Shown one piece after another: positions 20,685-32,625 of a DNA stretch of 64,000 nt. The position numbers were made by a program, and so were the translations under genes. Each line of letters opens with the position of its first letter. The first letter of the stretch is position 1. Source of the DNA: Lactuca virosa (taxonomy: Eukaryota; Streptophyta; Magnoliopsida; Asterales; Asteraceae); assembly GCA_928212115.1 (NCBI GenBank), contig CAKMRJ010001112.1, forward strand, positions 400,396,431 through 400,460,430. Direction: 5' to 3'. The notes below the pieces were generated by a model. It searched no databases. It was not told where the DNA came from and worked only from the letters and a program-made list of their open reading frames with translations.

Positions 20685-21580
20685 GTATCCCACTTGGATA
20701 AGTCTAAAACTATCATTGCGTATGACTTCAAAACCCGACTAGCAATCGTAGCTCTTAAAAGCTGTTGTCGTCAAACTCTGAACAAATCAATGACGCGTCC
20801 ATCAGATAAGGGATCATATATTCCTCCATTCTAGATATCATATGGACTGAGACATGGATTATAATCATTCTCTCTGTCCATTTGTTGTTTCACGATTTCC
20901 GATTTATGACGACCGACTAATTGAACAAATCAAATCAGTCCTGGCTTGACCAAGCACTTCGGGGTGTCATCACTAAATCATTGAGGGGCCCATAGATATC
21001 GCTTTTATCCCTTTAAGGGTAAAAGGAATGGATAAACTTCGACTCATATGGCTTTTTCTACTACTTGTTGAATCATACACAAAGGCACGTTTTATAGCAT
21101 CGAGTTACCAATGTGTTTTCGTGCAATCAATGTATAACCAACTCATAGTAACAACTCATATCTCTAGGTTTGAAGAATATAAGATATTATCGTCTCATGA
21201 TCACTCGTGATAAAATCCATGAAGTGATTCAAATGAGCGTGGGTTGAATCCAATACTCAGAACTTATGAGCACTCATGAATATTGTAGCAACTCTTGCTA
21301 TGTCCACTACCTTGGACATCTACGAACCAGCTTCATGACAGTCTTGATTCATATCTACTTCCAACATATGACCGACTGTGGATAGTTTGAATAACTTAGT
21401 CATTCAGGAAGAACGACCTAGTTATTCTGGAAGTCAAAACATGCAAAGTGAAACACAAGAATAATCGAATCCAATATGGTCTCAGAACTTATGAATATAA
21501 ATAAAACACCTTTTATCAATCACCATATTGATTACACATTATTCATTGCATACTGTTTCAAACTATCAACTTTATACTTG
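20685..21580 (-). other. Copia-K 3' non-coding region, conserved with Copia-E
   Basis: No ORF. This 0.9 kb between the end of pol and the polypurine tract matches 42431-43320 of Copia-E in order: 'tagcaatcgtagctct', 'ataagggatc', 'ttctagatatcat', 'aggggcc' or 'aggggac', 'gataaacttcgact', 'gatcactcgtgataaa', 'catgaagtgatt', 'agcgtgggtt', 'ttccaacatatga'. The resemblance is stronger than in the coding regions of the two elements. Confidence 0.7.
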
Positions 21581-24500
21581 AATTAAAAAAATAGTTGTCC
21601 CATGCTCCAAGCATGTACACTATGTTTTCTAAACACTACTCATGCCATACACCAAGTATGCACACTATGTTTGTCTAAACATTAGTTATGCCATACACCT
21701 AGTATGCATACTAAGTTTGTCTATGATCTTTACTTTGTGAAATAGATCGGTTGAACATAATTCCAATGATTCTCATTTCACAGTCCCAAATCCTTACCGC
21801 AAATGCAAGAATTCCAAATTCAGGCCATTTACCGAAATATTGTTAGATTTTAAACTTATATGCATTGATCCTCTTGTAATGATTATGCACAAAGTCGCAA
21901 AGACTTGTCAACAGACATTACAGAGTATTCCAATGGAGATCAACTCCATGGAAACATCCTTCTTGCATTAAGTTTTTCTAATCTTACACAAATTGAATAA
22001 CTTCCACCTATGGAAACATTTCTATATTCCCATTTTGACTATCACTTCTGAACAAGAGTTGTCTCTTTTCAGAATATGTCAATATGGTCCTTTTAAAAAA
22101 TTAACAATATACTTCCAACTGTCCCTGAGCAACCAATCTTTGGTAAACCTTAGATTGTTCTCGACAATTGCTTAATCAAATTAGTCATATCTAGTTCTAG
22201 TACTTTTTCTCTCTTAATGCTCTAGGCATTTGGAAAAATTTAGAACAGATGAATATTGTATTACATGCAATCGTCCCTATATCTGAAGCATATGGGACAC
22301 GATTCATGATGTCTCACATAAAGACATGTAACTAGACCAGTCTTTTTGCTACAATATTTCTATTTGCCAAGTTCTTATAATTCAGAATATGAAAAGGGAT
22401 GTCGTAATCATAATCGAATTTTAGAACGCAAATAATGGACCCATATATAGAATTTCCTTATGTTGAGCCATTCCAACACAAAATTCATATATATCCTTGA
22501 CTAAAGATGATTAAAACCTCAATCTAAGCTTTTTAGAATTGAAATGAAGTATAATTTCCTCTCCCTTAATTATAGCTAAACAACTTTTCAACCCCTGCAA
22601 ATTCACGAATTGAAACTTTTGTTTTCTATAATTAACATTGCTATCTTGCAATACTAATAATAATTATCATGCTCCCACTAACATGATGATTATTAGCATA
22701 ACACTTATGCTCCCACTAGCTTTGACATGTACTCAGAAATCAGCTGAACTTCTAGAAATCAATACTTTATTGACTTTCTTACCAAAGTTCAGATTTTTGA
22801 TACGAGATGTTTTGATAAGACTTTATTAAAATCACACACCTTTCCTTAGATAGCTCATATGTGTGTCTAAACAATTTTTAGAACTATGAAAAGGGATGTC
22901 GTAATCATAGTCTCAATTGTTTAGACCTTTTCCATTTCTCACAAGTCCATGTTAGTGTGCCGGTTAACCACACACGCTCCACTAACGACTTTGAGAATGC
23001 AAATATCACAATTGCTATCTACCTAAAATCTACTTATTGAAAGCGTTTCCTCACCATCATTTTCATGAATCAGAGTGAAACCTTATGCCACTTAGATTTT
23101 ATGGTGTATGTGTTCCTTTCCATGTGAATTTGTCAAAACCATAATCACAAGACAAGGTTAGTGACAAATCAAAACTCATATGGACCGAACTTGTGCAGTC
23201 TTAACTTCTTGCCACCTGGCAGCACAAGGGTCTGCCATTGCTTCCAAGTTGTGATGCAACCAACTGAGAACTATCAGAACTCATATGCAAAGCCAACTTT
23301 AACTGGAATGGGCACAGAATTAGGAATATGTCAACACGATAGGTTATAAACCTCACGTCGTGTGCTAGTGATGAACTACGGGTTTTTTTTATTCTTGATT
23401 AGACTCTTTCAAGATCTTTTAGACTCCCACTGTCCTCTTGACATATAAGACTCTCTCGCCAAATATTCAAGAGATAGTGTGGATTCTTATCAAGAAAAGC
23501 ACTTCACACAATTGGCCTTAGCTGGTCTTTGTTTTATCCAAAACATCACAACTTACCAATTTCAAATGTACAAGAGTAGAGCACATTTTACTCTTACATT
23601 TGACAAGTGTTAATAAACCTTCTTTAAGATGTGTCACTCAAGTTACAATCTTGGAGTCTGACTCTAAGAATTGTTTTGGAACGAAGTACGAGTCAGCTTC
23701 TTGATTTAACCATTTCAACAATTCACGATTCCTCTTCTTAACCATAAGAATGCAATAAGATGTCCTTAGAAGACCAATTGTGATATGGTTCTTTAATCAT
23801 TAAGATGATCACAACACATGATACTAAAGTACTCTCCCATCTTTTCAGATTTGAGAAACTTTTATCTTTCTGCCTAATTTGATTCTTCTCATTCGTTCTG
23901 CCATACATCGAAACTTTTCCAATGTTTCAGAATTATAATTAAACTTGTAAGTATAATCATATTTACTAAACTTCAGTAAATCATGACGAATAGTCTTATC
24001 GATCTTTTGTGGTGGACTTGACCAGTGCACACGAATGTGTACTCGATCCCTTGGTCCTTCACTTGACTCACATATACATGTGAACAAGGTATTAGTCTTA
24101 ATTTTCCAAAGCTGAAAATTTTCATTCACCATACTATACAACTTGCATGATTCCAAGTTTCTATCCAACTGAAACTTGGTTGATGAGAATCTTTCCTTAT
24201 TTGGTAAATTATGACACTACCACAAATGATAGAATCAAATTTATTTTCCAATGTTGCTATTAATGGAATCATATAAACAACAATTTTTCACAAGTGCCAT
24301 TGTAAGGATACTTAAAATAAATAAAATCAAAACTTTTCTTTTATTATAAAACTTGCGGAAAAACTTATCCTTACAATGCATATGCATATGAAAACTATGT
24401 TGTTATTTATTCCCAAGAAATCTATCACAACTCTTAAGCAGTAGCTCAAAAATTTTGATCACCGAACCATGCGATCGAAATCCATCTTCGCGATCAGAAT

Positions 24501-24600
24501 CAACTCACTCTTCTTTAAGCTTCCTCTCCTTTCTTTGATTCTTAAAACTTCAACATGTGACCCAGTCACAACATGTAATAAGAATCTCCAAATAGGAACT
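21581..24600 (-). pseudogene. Copia-K pol, severely decayed
   Basis: Landmarks keep copia pol order on the minus strand. 'gctcccactagctttgacatgta' at about 22709-22730 corresponds to the RT segment at 40633-40655 of Copia-L. 'gactcccactgtcctcttgacatat' near 23424 corresponds to the integrase-RT linker at 41414. The minus frame 24168-23845 reads HWSSPP...YTYKFNYNSETLEKFRCM...LGRKIKVSQI, a corrupted integrase core next to YSRYGYIYLIKHKSETFEKF of the relatives. Leader-like phrases (gggatgtcgtaatcat at about 22395 and 22890, and a hairpin at 22951-22986) lie unexpectedly inside this region. No frame is functional. Confidence 0.6.
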
Positions 24601-24636
24601 TAGTAGAGTTAGATAGTGGACTTACCTGAAGTAGAG

Positions 24637-25260
24637 TCAAACTTTTTGACCAACCTTATGATTTTTGAGGTAAATAGGGCAGCTTTGCAACCAATGCCCC
24701 TTCCTTTGGCAATATAAGCATATGGACCTTTTGGGAATGGTACACGAGACTGTCTCAGACTTAGCCTTTATCTTTACCATTTGGTCAACCGAGTTGACTA
24801 TGGTCAATCCCTTTCCATTGGGAAGAGAAAGCTTTTCTGGATTTTCAATGTTACCATTGTCAATGTCCATGGAAGTTTAGGAAGTTGATCTTCTAATCAA
24901 TTTTGCTTTACCAGTGCTCCAAATCATTGCTGATTCAGCTGCACCTAGCAAATAGATAAGATCATTAAGGGTCATGTCATAGTCTGTTTCATAGTAGTCC
25001 CAAAGGAAACTCACTATGTGACTTAGAAAGTGATTGAACAACCAACTTTCTCAAGACTTTGACACCAAACTCTCCCTCCTTGTCAATATGTGACTTCATC
25101 TCCAAGATGTGAGCATACATAGACCTTTCTTGCCAATAGGGCTTGAGTGACCTTGAACTTGTGAGTTAGAGAGAATAATTGGAGGAGGTGGAGGGAGTGA
25201 AGAATGATTTTCGGAACATCATCTTCATTAGGAAAGCTTGTTCCAAGAGTTTTGGGAAGA
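24637..25260 (-). pseudogene. Copia-K gag, degenerate
   Basis: The frame 24870-24637 carries a zinc knuckle, CLYCQRKGHWLQSC followed by PIYLKNH, the usual C-terminus of copia Gag. Upstream on the same strand the translation gives DYDMTLNDLIYLLGAAESAM near 24910-25000, which resembles the KLQGLLRTAES helix of Copia-E Gag. Stops and frame changes are frequent. Protease sequence was not recognised. Confidence 0.6.
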
Positions 25261-26878
25261 TCATAACTGTCTCAACCAAACATCGTTTGGGAGATATTCA
25301 AGATAGTTGATTTAAAGTCCTTAATATAACACCCAATATGAAATATTAAGGCCAGGACCCAACACAATACTTTTATAACTTGGAAGAGGGATGCTGTAAT
25401 CCAAGCTATAAAATATTTGAAGGTAGGCGAATAACGATTCACCAATTTCCACCATGAAAATGAAATAATTTAATTAGGTTTTACTTGGATTTGAAACTCC
25501 TAGATCTTTTGATATTCATTGAACTGTTCAATGACATGTTTCAATCTCGATTGTGCCCTCTCAGATTTTGTGACTGGGATGCCGAGGATCACAAAACAAG
25601 GTGTGAATAACCATGCAAATATACTTGGTACCCTTAATATTTACCCCTCAACCGATGTGTCGGTTAAGCACACGCGCTCCACCGATACTATGATAAACAT
25701 TAAGTTACCCTTTGCCTACCTTGTTAAATCCAGGTTAGTGTGCCGGTTACCCACACGTGCTCCACTAACGACTTAAGCAACGTGCAAAGTGTAATTTCAT
25801 GGGTTAGCACCAAATTCATATTTTCCTAAGTAACTAAGATTGGGAATTTATAAAAGTTTAGTTACTTAGTATTTATCATTAATACTTTTAATGAAGGGAG
25901 AATTCTAGTCCTTCTCCTACCCGTTCGGCTAACGACCCTCCACCAGTCAAGGGAGCGGTGGGTGAGAGTGGACACCCATTAAACTGCCATTTTATAGGCA
26001 GTAACCTTATAGACTGGCTTCGTGAATGAGGCCTACTAACGGTAAGACTGACTTGCTCTTACATATATATTATTAACTTATAATACTATAAAGTATAAGG
26101 GTTGAATTTTAACTTTTAAAATTCTAAGGGCTTAACATGGAATTAAAGTAGTCATAAGGGAAAACTTTAAAAATTCCAAAACTTGAGGGCAAGTTTTGAA
26201 ACTATTCAAAACTATTCAATTCCATAACTTATGTGTTTAAAGTAGTTTTAATTCAAAAAACTCTTCAAGTTCCATAACTTGAGGACAAGTTATTGAAGAC
26301 TTTAAACTATTAAAAGAATATGACTTTTCTTTATTCATGACCTATGGAAATATTTATGAGTTTTATGAATCTTAAATGTGACTTTTCATATAACTTGAGG
26401 ACAAGTTACAAAAACACATTTTAGAACCAACTCTTAGATTAATTTGGATTGAAAACATCAATTTCACATAACTTTTCTATTAATCTAAGAAACTCATAAG
26501 AACAAGATAATTCAATCAAACTTTTTCATGTAATTAGCCTAACCATTAACTAATACAAAACATGAATCTATTGACAATTATCTTTGAAATTGGATTAGCA
26601 TGAACATTACCACATCAAAAACAGGTTTATAAGCTGAAAAACAGCTTAGGGTAATGTTCCTAGTCCAATTCCAGCCAAAACAGCCGAAGATATCCTGTCT
26701 GGGGGTCCAACTCGTCGAGTGCATGAACCAACTCGGCGAGTTGGATGAGTTTAGCCTTGGACTGGTCGAGTCCCTTCATGGACTCGGTGAGTCTGCTAAG
26801 CAGACAGCAACAAACTTCGATTTTTCAGCCAATTTTGCAAGTATAACAAGAAAACAAGCCTAGGCTCTAAAATACCAC
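25261..26878 (-). other. Copia-K 5' leader with hairpins and palindromes
   Basis: Untranslated leader between the 5' LTR (26879) and gag. It contains two GGTTAA-type hairpin units (about 25648-25687 and 25734-25769), a tract shared with Copia-E and L ('ttcggctaacgaccctccac', 25924), three AGGA-loop hairpins (26178-26197, 26274-26293, 26391-26408), and ACTCGNCGAGT palindromes at about 26705-26790. The degenerate primer site lies at 26863-26877. The plus ORF 25519-25776 is a chance frame. Confidence 0.75.
26178..26408 (-). repeat. Array of three AGGA-loop hairpins, Copia-K leader
   Basis: Perfect stems AAAACTTG/CAAGTTTT (26178-26197), ATAACTTG/CAAGTTAT (26274-26293) and TAACTTG/CAAGTTA (26391-26408), each closing a four-base AGGG or AGGA loop (UCCU on the sense strand). 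Units are 96-117 bases apart. The stem changes are compensatory between units. Confidence 0.8.
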
Positions 26879-27503
26879 TGAAGGGTTTTGAGCATTCTAA
26901 CACTCCTAAGTGTACATGCAACCCTAAATACCTTGGATCTATGTTTTCTCTATTATACATGCAAATATGAATATTCCAAGGTATTGTTCTAACTAGCATA
27001 CTATAAGGTACATGTAATATAAAATCTAGTAGAATTACATACCTCTTGTTGTAGCTTGATTCCATGGAGCTCAAGAGCCTAGTGCCTCAAGTGTGACACC
27101 TCAAATGGTTCACACAACATCAAATACACTTAGAATAACTTGAGAGAAATGAGACACTTCATGAAATCGGCTAGCCCTCACCATTTCTTCATAGTGGCCG
27201 ATTTTTGGGAAGAATAAGATGCGTATATAGTGTGTCACAATTAGGGTTACACCATGTAAACCCTAATTGTCATGGCCTTTCATTTCCATGATCCATGGGT
27301 ACAAAAACACCATGGAGCATCCTATGGGTTTTAGCCCAACTTCATAATCCATGGAGCATTAGCCCACTATACAAGTATGGATGATTTACACAATCAACCC
27401 ATATATTTAATTAGTCTCCTTTTGATCACTTAATTTATTCCAAATTAATTCTTGATCAATACTAATTAAACAATCTTATTAATATATTATAACTTATAAT
27501 ATA
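26879..27503 (-). repeat. Copia-K right (5') LTR, first part
   Basis: Begins TGAAGGGTTTTGAGC next to the degraded primer site and runs to the Gypsy-D insertion at 27503, resuming at 39819. The minus-strand TATA box TATATACGC (27222-27230) replaces TATATAAG of the other LTR. Confidence 0.85.
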
Positions 27504-29207
27504 TGTAACGACGTAAATTTTAAAACAATTTTTCATTTTTCAAACATAATAAAGCTCATATAATATTCTCAAAATCTCATATGTATCAACTGTCATCACA
27601 ATAAAACATATCCCAGAATCTCAAATACATAATCCTCTGCCAGTGTGTACAAATCATGTCGGCGCCTTCCTGCGATCATCGCTGGTACCTGAAACACATA
27701 TCACATAACACGGTAAGCATAAATGCTTAGTGAGTTCCCCAAAATACCACATACAACACATAAGCCACTCGAGGCTATAACTCGGTATGACCCTCTGGTC
27801 AATGTGTCTCAGCGGGACCCTCTAGTCTCGTAGCTCGTTGGACCCTCCAGTCCGGTCTAGCTCGTTGGAGCCTCTGGTCCGGTCTAAATCGTTGGACCCT
27901 CTGGTCCGGTCTAAATCGTGGGACCCTCCGGTCCGGTCTATATAACACATAGCATACATATATCACAATGCACATAAACACACAAACATACACATAACAC
28001 ATAAGACCCTCCGATCTGCACATAGTTACCACTCTAGGTAATGTATAGTGAGAAGACTCACCTCGGGTAATCTCGGAAAGTCTCGAACTCGAATCACTGA
28101 TCTAGCCTCCGCCTAATCACATAAAGTAATTATCTCTAATTAATACGGCTCTCAAAGGCTAGACTAGTCCCTCCCTATATTCTCTCAGAAGGGGGAAAGT
28201 CCATTTTACCCCTCCAATGGTCCAATGTCCAAATGTTGACCAAACCCTAAAAGTCAACCCCAGTCAACGGTCCAACTTTGACCAGACTCGTCGAGTGCAC
28301 TCGGGTGACTCGGCGAGTCCATGCGTGTCCTTTGAATCCTCCTAAGGCCTCACTCGACTCTTCGAGTTAACCTTTCTCTCGACGGGTTACCACTAATCAC
28401 GAATCGTGGTGCAACACAATCCGACTCGTCGAGTCCTCTCATGGACTCGGCGAGTTTCTTCCATGAGAATTCTCAAACGACCTTCTGAGGTCAGATCTGT
28501 TTCTCTAACCTATAGATCTGACCTTCTAACACCCAAAAGTCACGTAAAGGTCTGAACTTTACGTTCATGCATCGCACATATGGCTCTATTTGATGAAATA
28601 GCTCTAAAAATGGAGTCATAGGCTCAATATTCTCATGTAACAGCATAAAGCTTGGTTGTTGGGACACTCTGGACCTCTCAAGGTCCAGATCTAGAGTCCA
28701 TTCCTCAATGGGACTTCACATGCTCCATATTCCAACTAAAGAAAGGGTAAAGAAACCCTAGATTCAAGAGATCTGCTATATACACGAAAATAGGCATGGA
28801 TTCATACCTCAGCAGCAACCTTTGGTGAAGTAATGGTAGGTCTGAGCTCCTCAATCAGCCTAGCTTGAATCCCCTCTCTCCTTCTTGCAAGAATGCACTA
28901 AAGGTGATGCAATTAGCTCCTTCCCTCACTCTCTATGCTCTCTGGTTCGTTAGGGTTTCTCAAGTGGGTGTGTGGCCGCAATGAGGGCCATAAGGACCCT
29001 TAAATAGGGCACATGCCCGAAGATTTAGGGTTTCTGTCCACAGCGCGGACTCGTCGAGTCGACTCGCCGACTCGTCGAGTCCATTCGTTAATCCTAGTCA
29101 GCAGTCGCGATCCTACTCGACGAGTTTAGGCGTCAACTCGTCGAGTCCCTCTCCTTGACTCAAAAATAAATACTTAATTTGTGATACCTGGAAATCCAGA
29201 TGTTACA
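27504..29207 (-). repeat. Gypsy-D left (3') LTR
   Basis: TGTAACGACGTAAATTTTAA to AGATGTTACA. It contains a run of 'ggaccctctggtccggtcta' repeats (27780-27945), ACTCGNCGAGT palindromes (about 28285-28455 and 29046-29145) and a TATA-like TATTTAAG on the minus strand at 29000-29007. Small ORFs inside come from the repeats. Confidence 0.95.
27786..27950. repeat. Tandem 'gaccctc-ggtccggtcta' repeats in Gypsy-D LTR
   Basis: About six degenerate units of 30-34 bases (gttggaccctctggtccgg + tctaaatc). The same array is at 38396-38550 in the other LTR with similar unit number, so it predates the insertion. Confidence 0.8.
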
Positions 29208-29236
29208 ATTCTCCCCCACTAGAATCAGACTTCGCC

Positions 29237-30285
29237 TTAGAAGTCTCGCTCTGCAAACAACTCTGGATGCTGCTCCCGCATCTCCGTCTCCGGTTCCCAA
29301 GTCAGCTCGGACCCTCTCCGATGTTGCCACTGGACCTGAACCAGGGGCACCTCTTTGTTCCCCAGAACCTTGATCTTCCGATCCAAGATTGCGATCGGCC
29401 TCTCAATGTAATTCAGACTCGCGTCCACCTGAATATCCTCTAGCGGCACAACCGCCGTCTCATCGGCTATACACTTCCTCAACTGGGATACATGGAAGGT
29501 ATCATGGATCTGACTCAACTCCTCGGGTAGCTCCAGACGGTATGCTACCTTACCCACCCTCGCGGTCACCCTGAACGGACCAATGTATCAGGGCCCCAGC
29601 TTGCCCCTCTTCCTGAATCGGATCACTCCTTTCCAAGGAGATACCTTCAGGAGTACGAAATCTCCAACCTGGAAGTCGAGCTCGGATCGCCGCCTATCCG
29701 CATAACTCTTCTGACGGCCCTGGGCTATCAGTAACCTCTGTCTGACCTGCTGTATCTGCTCAGTCGTCTTAAGCACTATCTCAGTGCTACCCATCACTCG
29801 CTGCCCTACCTCTCCCCAACAGATGGGGGTCCGACACCTCCTCCCATATAAAAGCTCAAAGGGAGGCGTACCAATACTCGAATGGTGGTTGTTGTTGTAA
29901 GAAAACTCAGCCAAAGGTAGGTATGTGTCCCAACTTCCACCGAAGTCCATAACACATGCCCGAAGCATGTCCTCGAGTGTCTGTATCGTTCGTTCACTCT
30001 GGTCATCCGTCTGTGGGTGGTAAGCAGTACTGAAGTGCAATCTCGTACCCAACTCCTCATGAAACTTCCTCCAGAACCTGGAAGTGAAACGTACATCTCG
30101 GTCTAACACAATCGAAATCGGCACTCTATGCCGCGACACCACCTCTCTCACATATATTTCTGCTAGCCTCTCCGCAGAAGAGTTCTCACTGATAGCAAGG
30201 AAGTGGGCGCTCTTCGTCAGCCGTTCCACAATCACCCAAATTGCATCAATACCCCTCGCGGTCCTCGGCAATTTGGTGATAAAAA
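29237..30285 (-). pseudogene. Gypsy-D integrase core and chromodomain (after frameshift)
   Basis: The frame 30271-29588 begins TARGIDAIWVIVERLTKSAHF and holds the second catalytic Asp (LDRDVRFTSRFW) and the Glu (DDQSERTIQTLEDM), then SYNNNHHSSIGTPPFELLYG and the DFVLLKVSPWKGVIRF module. A TGA, consistent with CGA deamination, at about 29585 interrupts before YIGPFRVTARVG. The last part, 29569-29237, holds LELPEELSQIHDTFHVSQLR and a chromodomain-like end (ERPIAILDRKIKVLGNKEVP, then ELTWEPETEMREQHPELF). Chromodomains of this type bind heterochromatic histone marks in the family. The C-terminus lies 30 bases from the left LTR. Confidence 0.9.
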
Positions 30286-31640
30286 TCCATAGAAATTTGT
30301 TCCCACTTCCACTGGGGAACCTCTAATGGCTGCAACTTGCCATGCGGACGCTGGTGCTCGTCCTTAACCCGGCGACATGTCAAACACCTCTCTACTACCC
30401 ATGCAACATCCCTCTTCATACAGGGCCACCAGTAGTCTCTCTTCAGGTCCAAATACATCTTAGTGGCGACGGGGTGGATCGAAAATCTCGATCTATGCGC
30501 CTCCTCCAACAGAGTGCTACGTGCCCCGCCCGTATACGGCACCCAAATCCGACCACGAAAGGTCATGAACCCTCGGCTATTCGTCACAAACTCGGACACC
30601 TGTCCAATCACCCGCTCCCTTTTGCGGTTCTCCGGTCTCACAGCCTCTTCATGGGCCTCTCGAATAGTATCCAACACTGGAGTCATCACCGTCATCCTCA
30701 TACATATGTCTCGAATCGTGGCACTCTCCGCCCTGCGGCTCAGAGCATCGGCTACCACATTAGCCTTACCCGGCTGGTACAGGATCTCACAGTCATAATC
30801 CTTTACCACATCCAACCATCTCCTCTGGCGCATATTCAGGTTGGGCTGATCCATCAGATACTTCAAACTCTTGTGGTCCGTGTATATGGTACACCAAACC
30901 CCATACAAATAATGGCGCCATATCTTGAGGGCGAACACCACTGCCCCCAACTCCAAATCGTGGGTGGGATACCTTGTCTCATGAGGCTTCAGTTGCCTCG
31001 ATGCGTATGCTATCACGTGCCCTCTCTGCATAAGAACCGCACCCAACCCCGATGACGTATCACAATACACCACAAAATCCTCCATCCCCTCCGGAAGAGC
31101 TAACACCGGGGATTCGCATAACCTCCGGCGAAGAGTCTCAAATGAGGTCTGCTGCTCGGGACCCCAAATAAAAGCAACACCCTTCCGGGTCAATCTGGTG
31201 AGGGGAACGACAATCCTAGAGAAGTCCCTGATAAATCTCCGGTAGTAGTCGGCCAACCCCAGAACACTCCTGATCTCGGTGGGGGATCTCGGCACCTCCC
31301 AACTCATCACAGCCTCAATCTTGGCCGGATCGACCAATATCCCATTCTGATTAACGAGATGTCCCAAGAACTGGACCTCTCGTAAATAGAAATCACACTT
31401 GGAGAATTTGGCATAAAGCCTCTCCGATCTCAATACTCCAAGGATCTCCCTCAGGTGCTCCTCATGCTGCTCTCTGGATCTCGAATACACTAGAATATCA
31501 TCGATGAACACAATCAATGATCGATCCAACATCGGCCTGCATACTCGGTTCATGAGGTCCATGAACGCCGTTGGTGCATTGGTGAGCCCAAAAGGCATCA
31601 CCACGAACTCATAATGCCCATAGCGAGTCCTAAACGCCGT
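30286..31640 (-). pseudogene. Gypsy-D RT catalytic part, RNase H and integrase N-terminus
   Basis: This 450-codon open frame carries VMPFGLTNAP, the RT catalytic motif FIDD (near 31502), KCDFYLREVQFLGHLVNQNG, then RNase H: Asp of VYCDTSSGLG, Glu of THDLELGAVVF, Asp of IYTDHKSL and Asp of NVVADALSRR. The integrase zinc finger follows (HRSRFSIHPV...CLTCRRVKDEH) and the first core Asp (ISMDF). All catalytic residues are present. The frame is lost at about 30286, where the codons after ISMDF contain one extra T in a T-run. A TAG at about 31643 separates it from the RT N-terminus in the same frame. Confidence 0.93.
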
Positions 31641-31643
31641 CTT

Positions 31644-32560
31644 CTAGATATCCTCATCACGCACCCTCACCTGGTGATATCCAGACCTCAAGTCTATCTT
31701 GGAAAACCAAGACACACCCTGCAACTGATCCAACAGATCGTCGATCCTCGGTAATGGATAACGGTTCTTGACCGTTAATTTGTTCAACTCCCGGTAATCA
31801 ATGCACATCCGGTGTGAACCATCCTTTTTCTTTACAAAAAGGATCGACGCTCCCCACAGCGAGCTACTCGGTCGGATGAATCCCTTCCCCAACAGCTCCT
31901 GAAGCTGCGAGGATAACTCCTGCATCTCCGGCGGTGCAAGGCGATAGGGTGCCTTGGCAATAAGCGCTGCCCCCGGAACCAAATCGATGCGGAACTCCAC
32001 CTGCCTCTCGGGAGGCACACCCGGCAACTCCTCAGGGAAAACATCCGAAAACTCTCGCACTATCGGTACCTCACCGACAGAACTCGGCCTCTCTGCGGTA
32101 ACTCGTGCATCCATCATATAGGCTACAAACCCTCTACAGCCCTGCTGTAGACTCTGTCTCGCTCTGGCAGCCAAACAAAATGCTGACCCAGATCGAGTGC
32201 CCTCGTCATACACCGTAACTACTCCCCCACTAGGGTCTCGTATGGTCACCAACTGTCGCTCGCAGTCTATAACAGCTCCAAATCGGCTCAACCAGTCCAT
32301 ACCCACGATGACACAGACATCCCCCATCGCAATCGGCACCAGATCTATCGGGAACTCAACACCGAAAATCTCGAGTACACATCCTCGAATCACATCAGTA
32401 GCATAAACCGCTCGCTCGTCAGCTATAGAAACTCGTAGAGGTCGACTCAACGCCTCTCGTCGGATACTGATGTGCTGACTAAACGCTAATGACACGAAAG
32501 ATCGACTCGCACCCGAGTCAAATAACACCAAAGCAGGTACTGAACTCACAAGAAAAGTAC
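31644..32560 (-). CDS. Gypsy-D protease and RT N-terminal part
   Basis: Continuous frame following the putative intron. It starts TFLVSSVPALVLF and then DSGAS, the retropepsin active site (Asp near 32518), with VGMDWLSRFGAVIDCE about 65 residues later, typical of Ty3 proteases. The linker reads EFSDVFPEELPGVPPERQ and VEFRIDLVPGA. RT begins MQELSSQLQELLGKGFIRPS, with MCIDYRELNKLTVKNRYPLP and KIDLRSGYHQVRVRDEDI before the TAG. In genomic DNA the frame extends upstream into the intron-like stretch to 32594; the natural upstream partner is the gag frame ending at 32626. Plus-strand ORFs here are shadows. Confidence 0.92.
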
Positions 32561-32625
32561 CTATGCATACCACAGAATAAGCACAATATCTCAAACTCAG
32601 TATAAGTAAATAAAAAAATACATAC
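32561..32625 (-). other. Candidate 65-bp spliceosomal intron between gag and protease
   Basis: On the minus strand the stretch begins GTATGT, is T-rich, and ends TATGCATAG before GTACTTTTC. Removing it joins the gag frame (...DVVAG) to the protease frame (TFLVSS...) without a gap. Gypsy-F is continuous at the same place (TVVTDTFLLNNS). Retention brings a TGA at 32597-32599, eight codons after the junction. No target-site duplication or TE end flanks it. 65 bp is short but within the range of plant introns. Splicing itself is not shown by this sequence. Confidence 0.7.

Noticed and set aside
21028..23349. Several 60-64 aa plus ORFs in Copia-K, possible small genes
   Set aside because: They lie antisense to decayed copia sequence, are short, and show no shared motif or codon pattern.
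27799..28032. 77-aa minus ORF with repeated RFRPDQRVQ peptide, present again at 38407-38595
   Set aside because: It is the translation of the tandem repeat in the two Gypsy-D LTRs. Reading frame and unit number drift between copies.
30342..31055. 237-aa plus-strand ORF
   Set aside because: It lies exactly antisense to the RNase H/integrase part of Gypsy-D, whose minus frame has all the family motifs. It shows no motif of its own.
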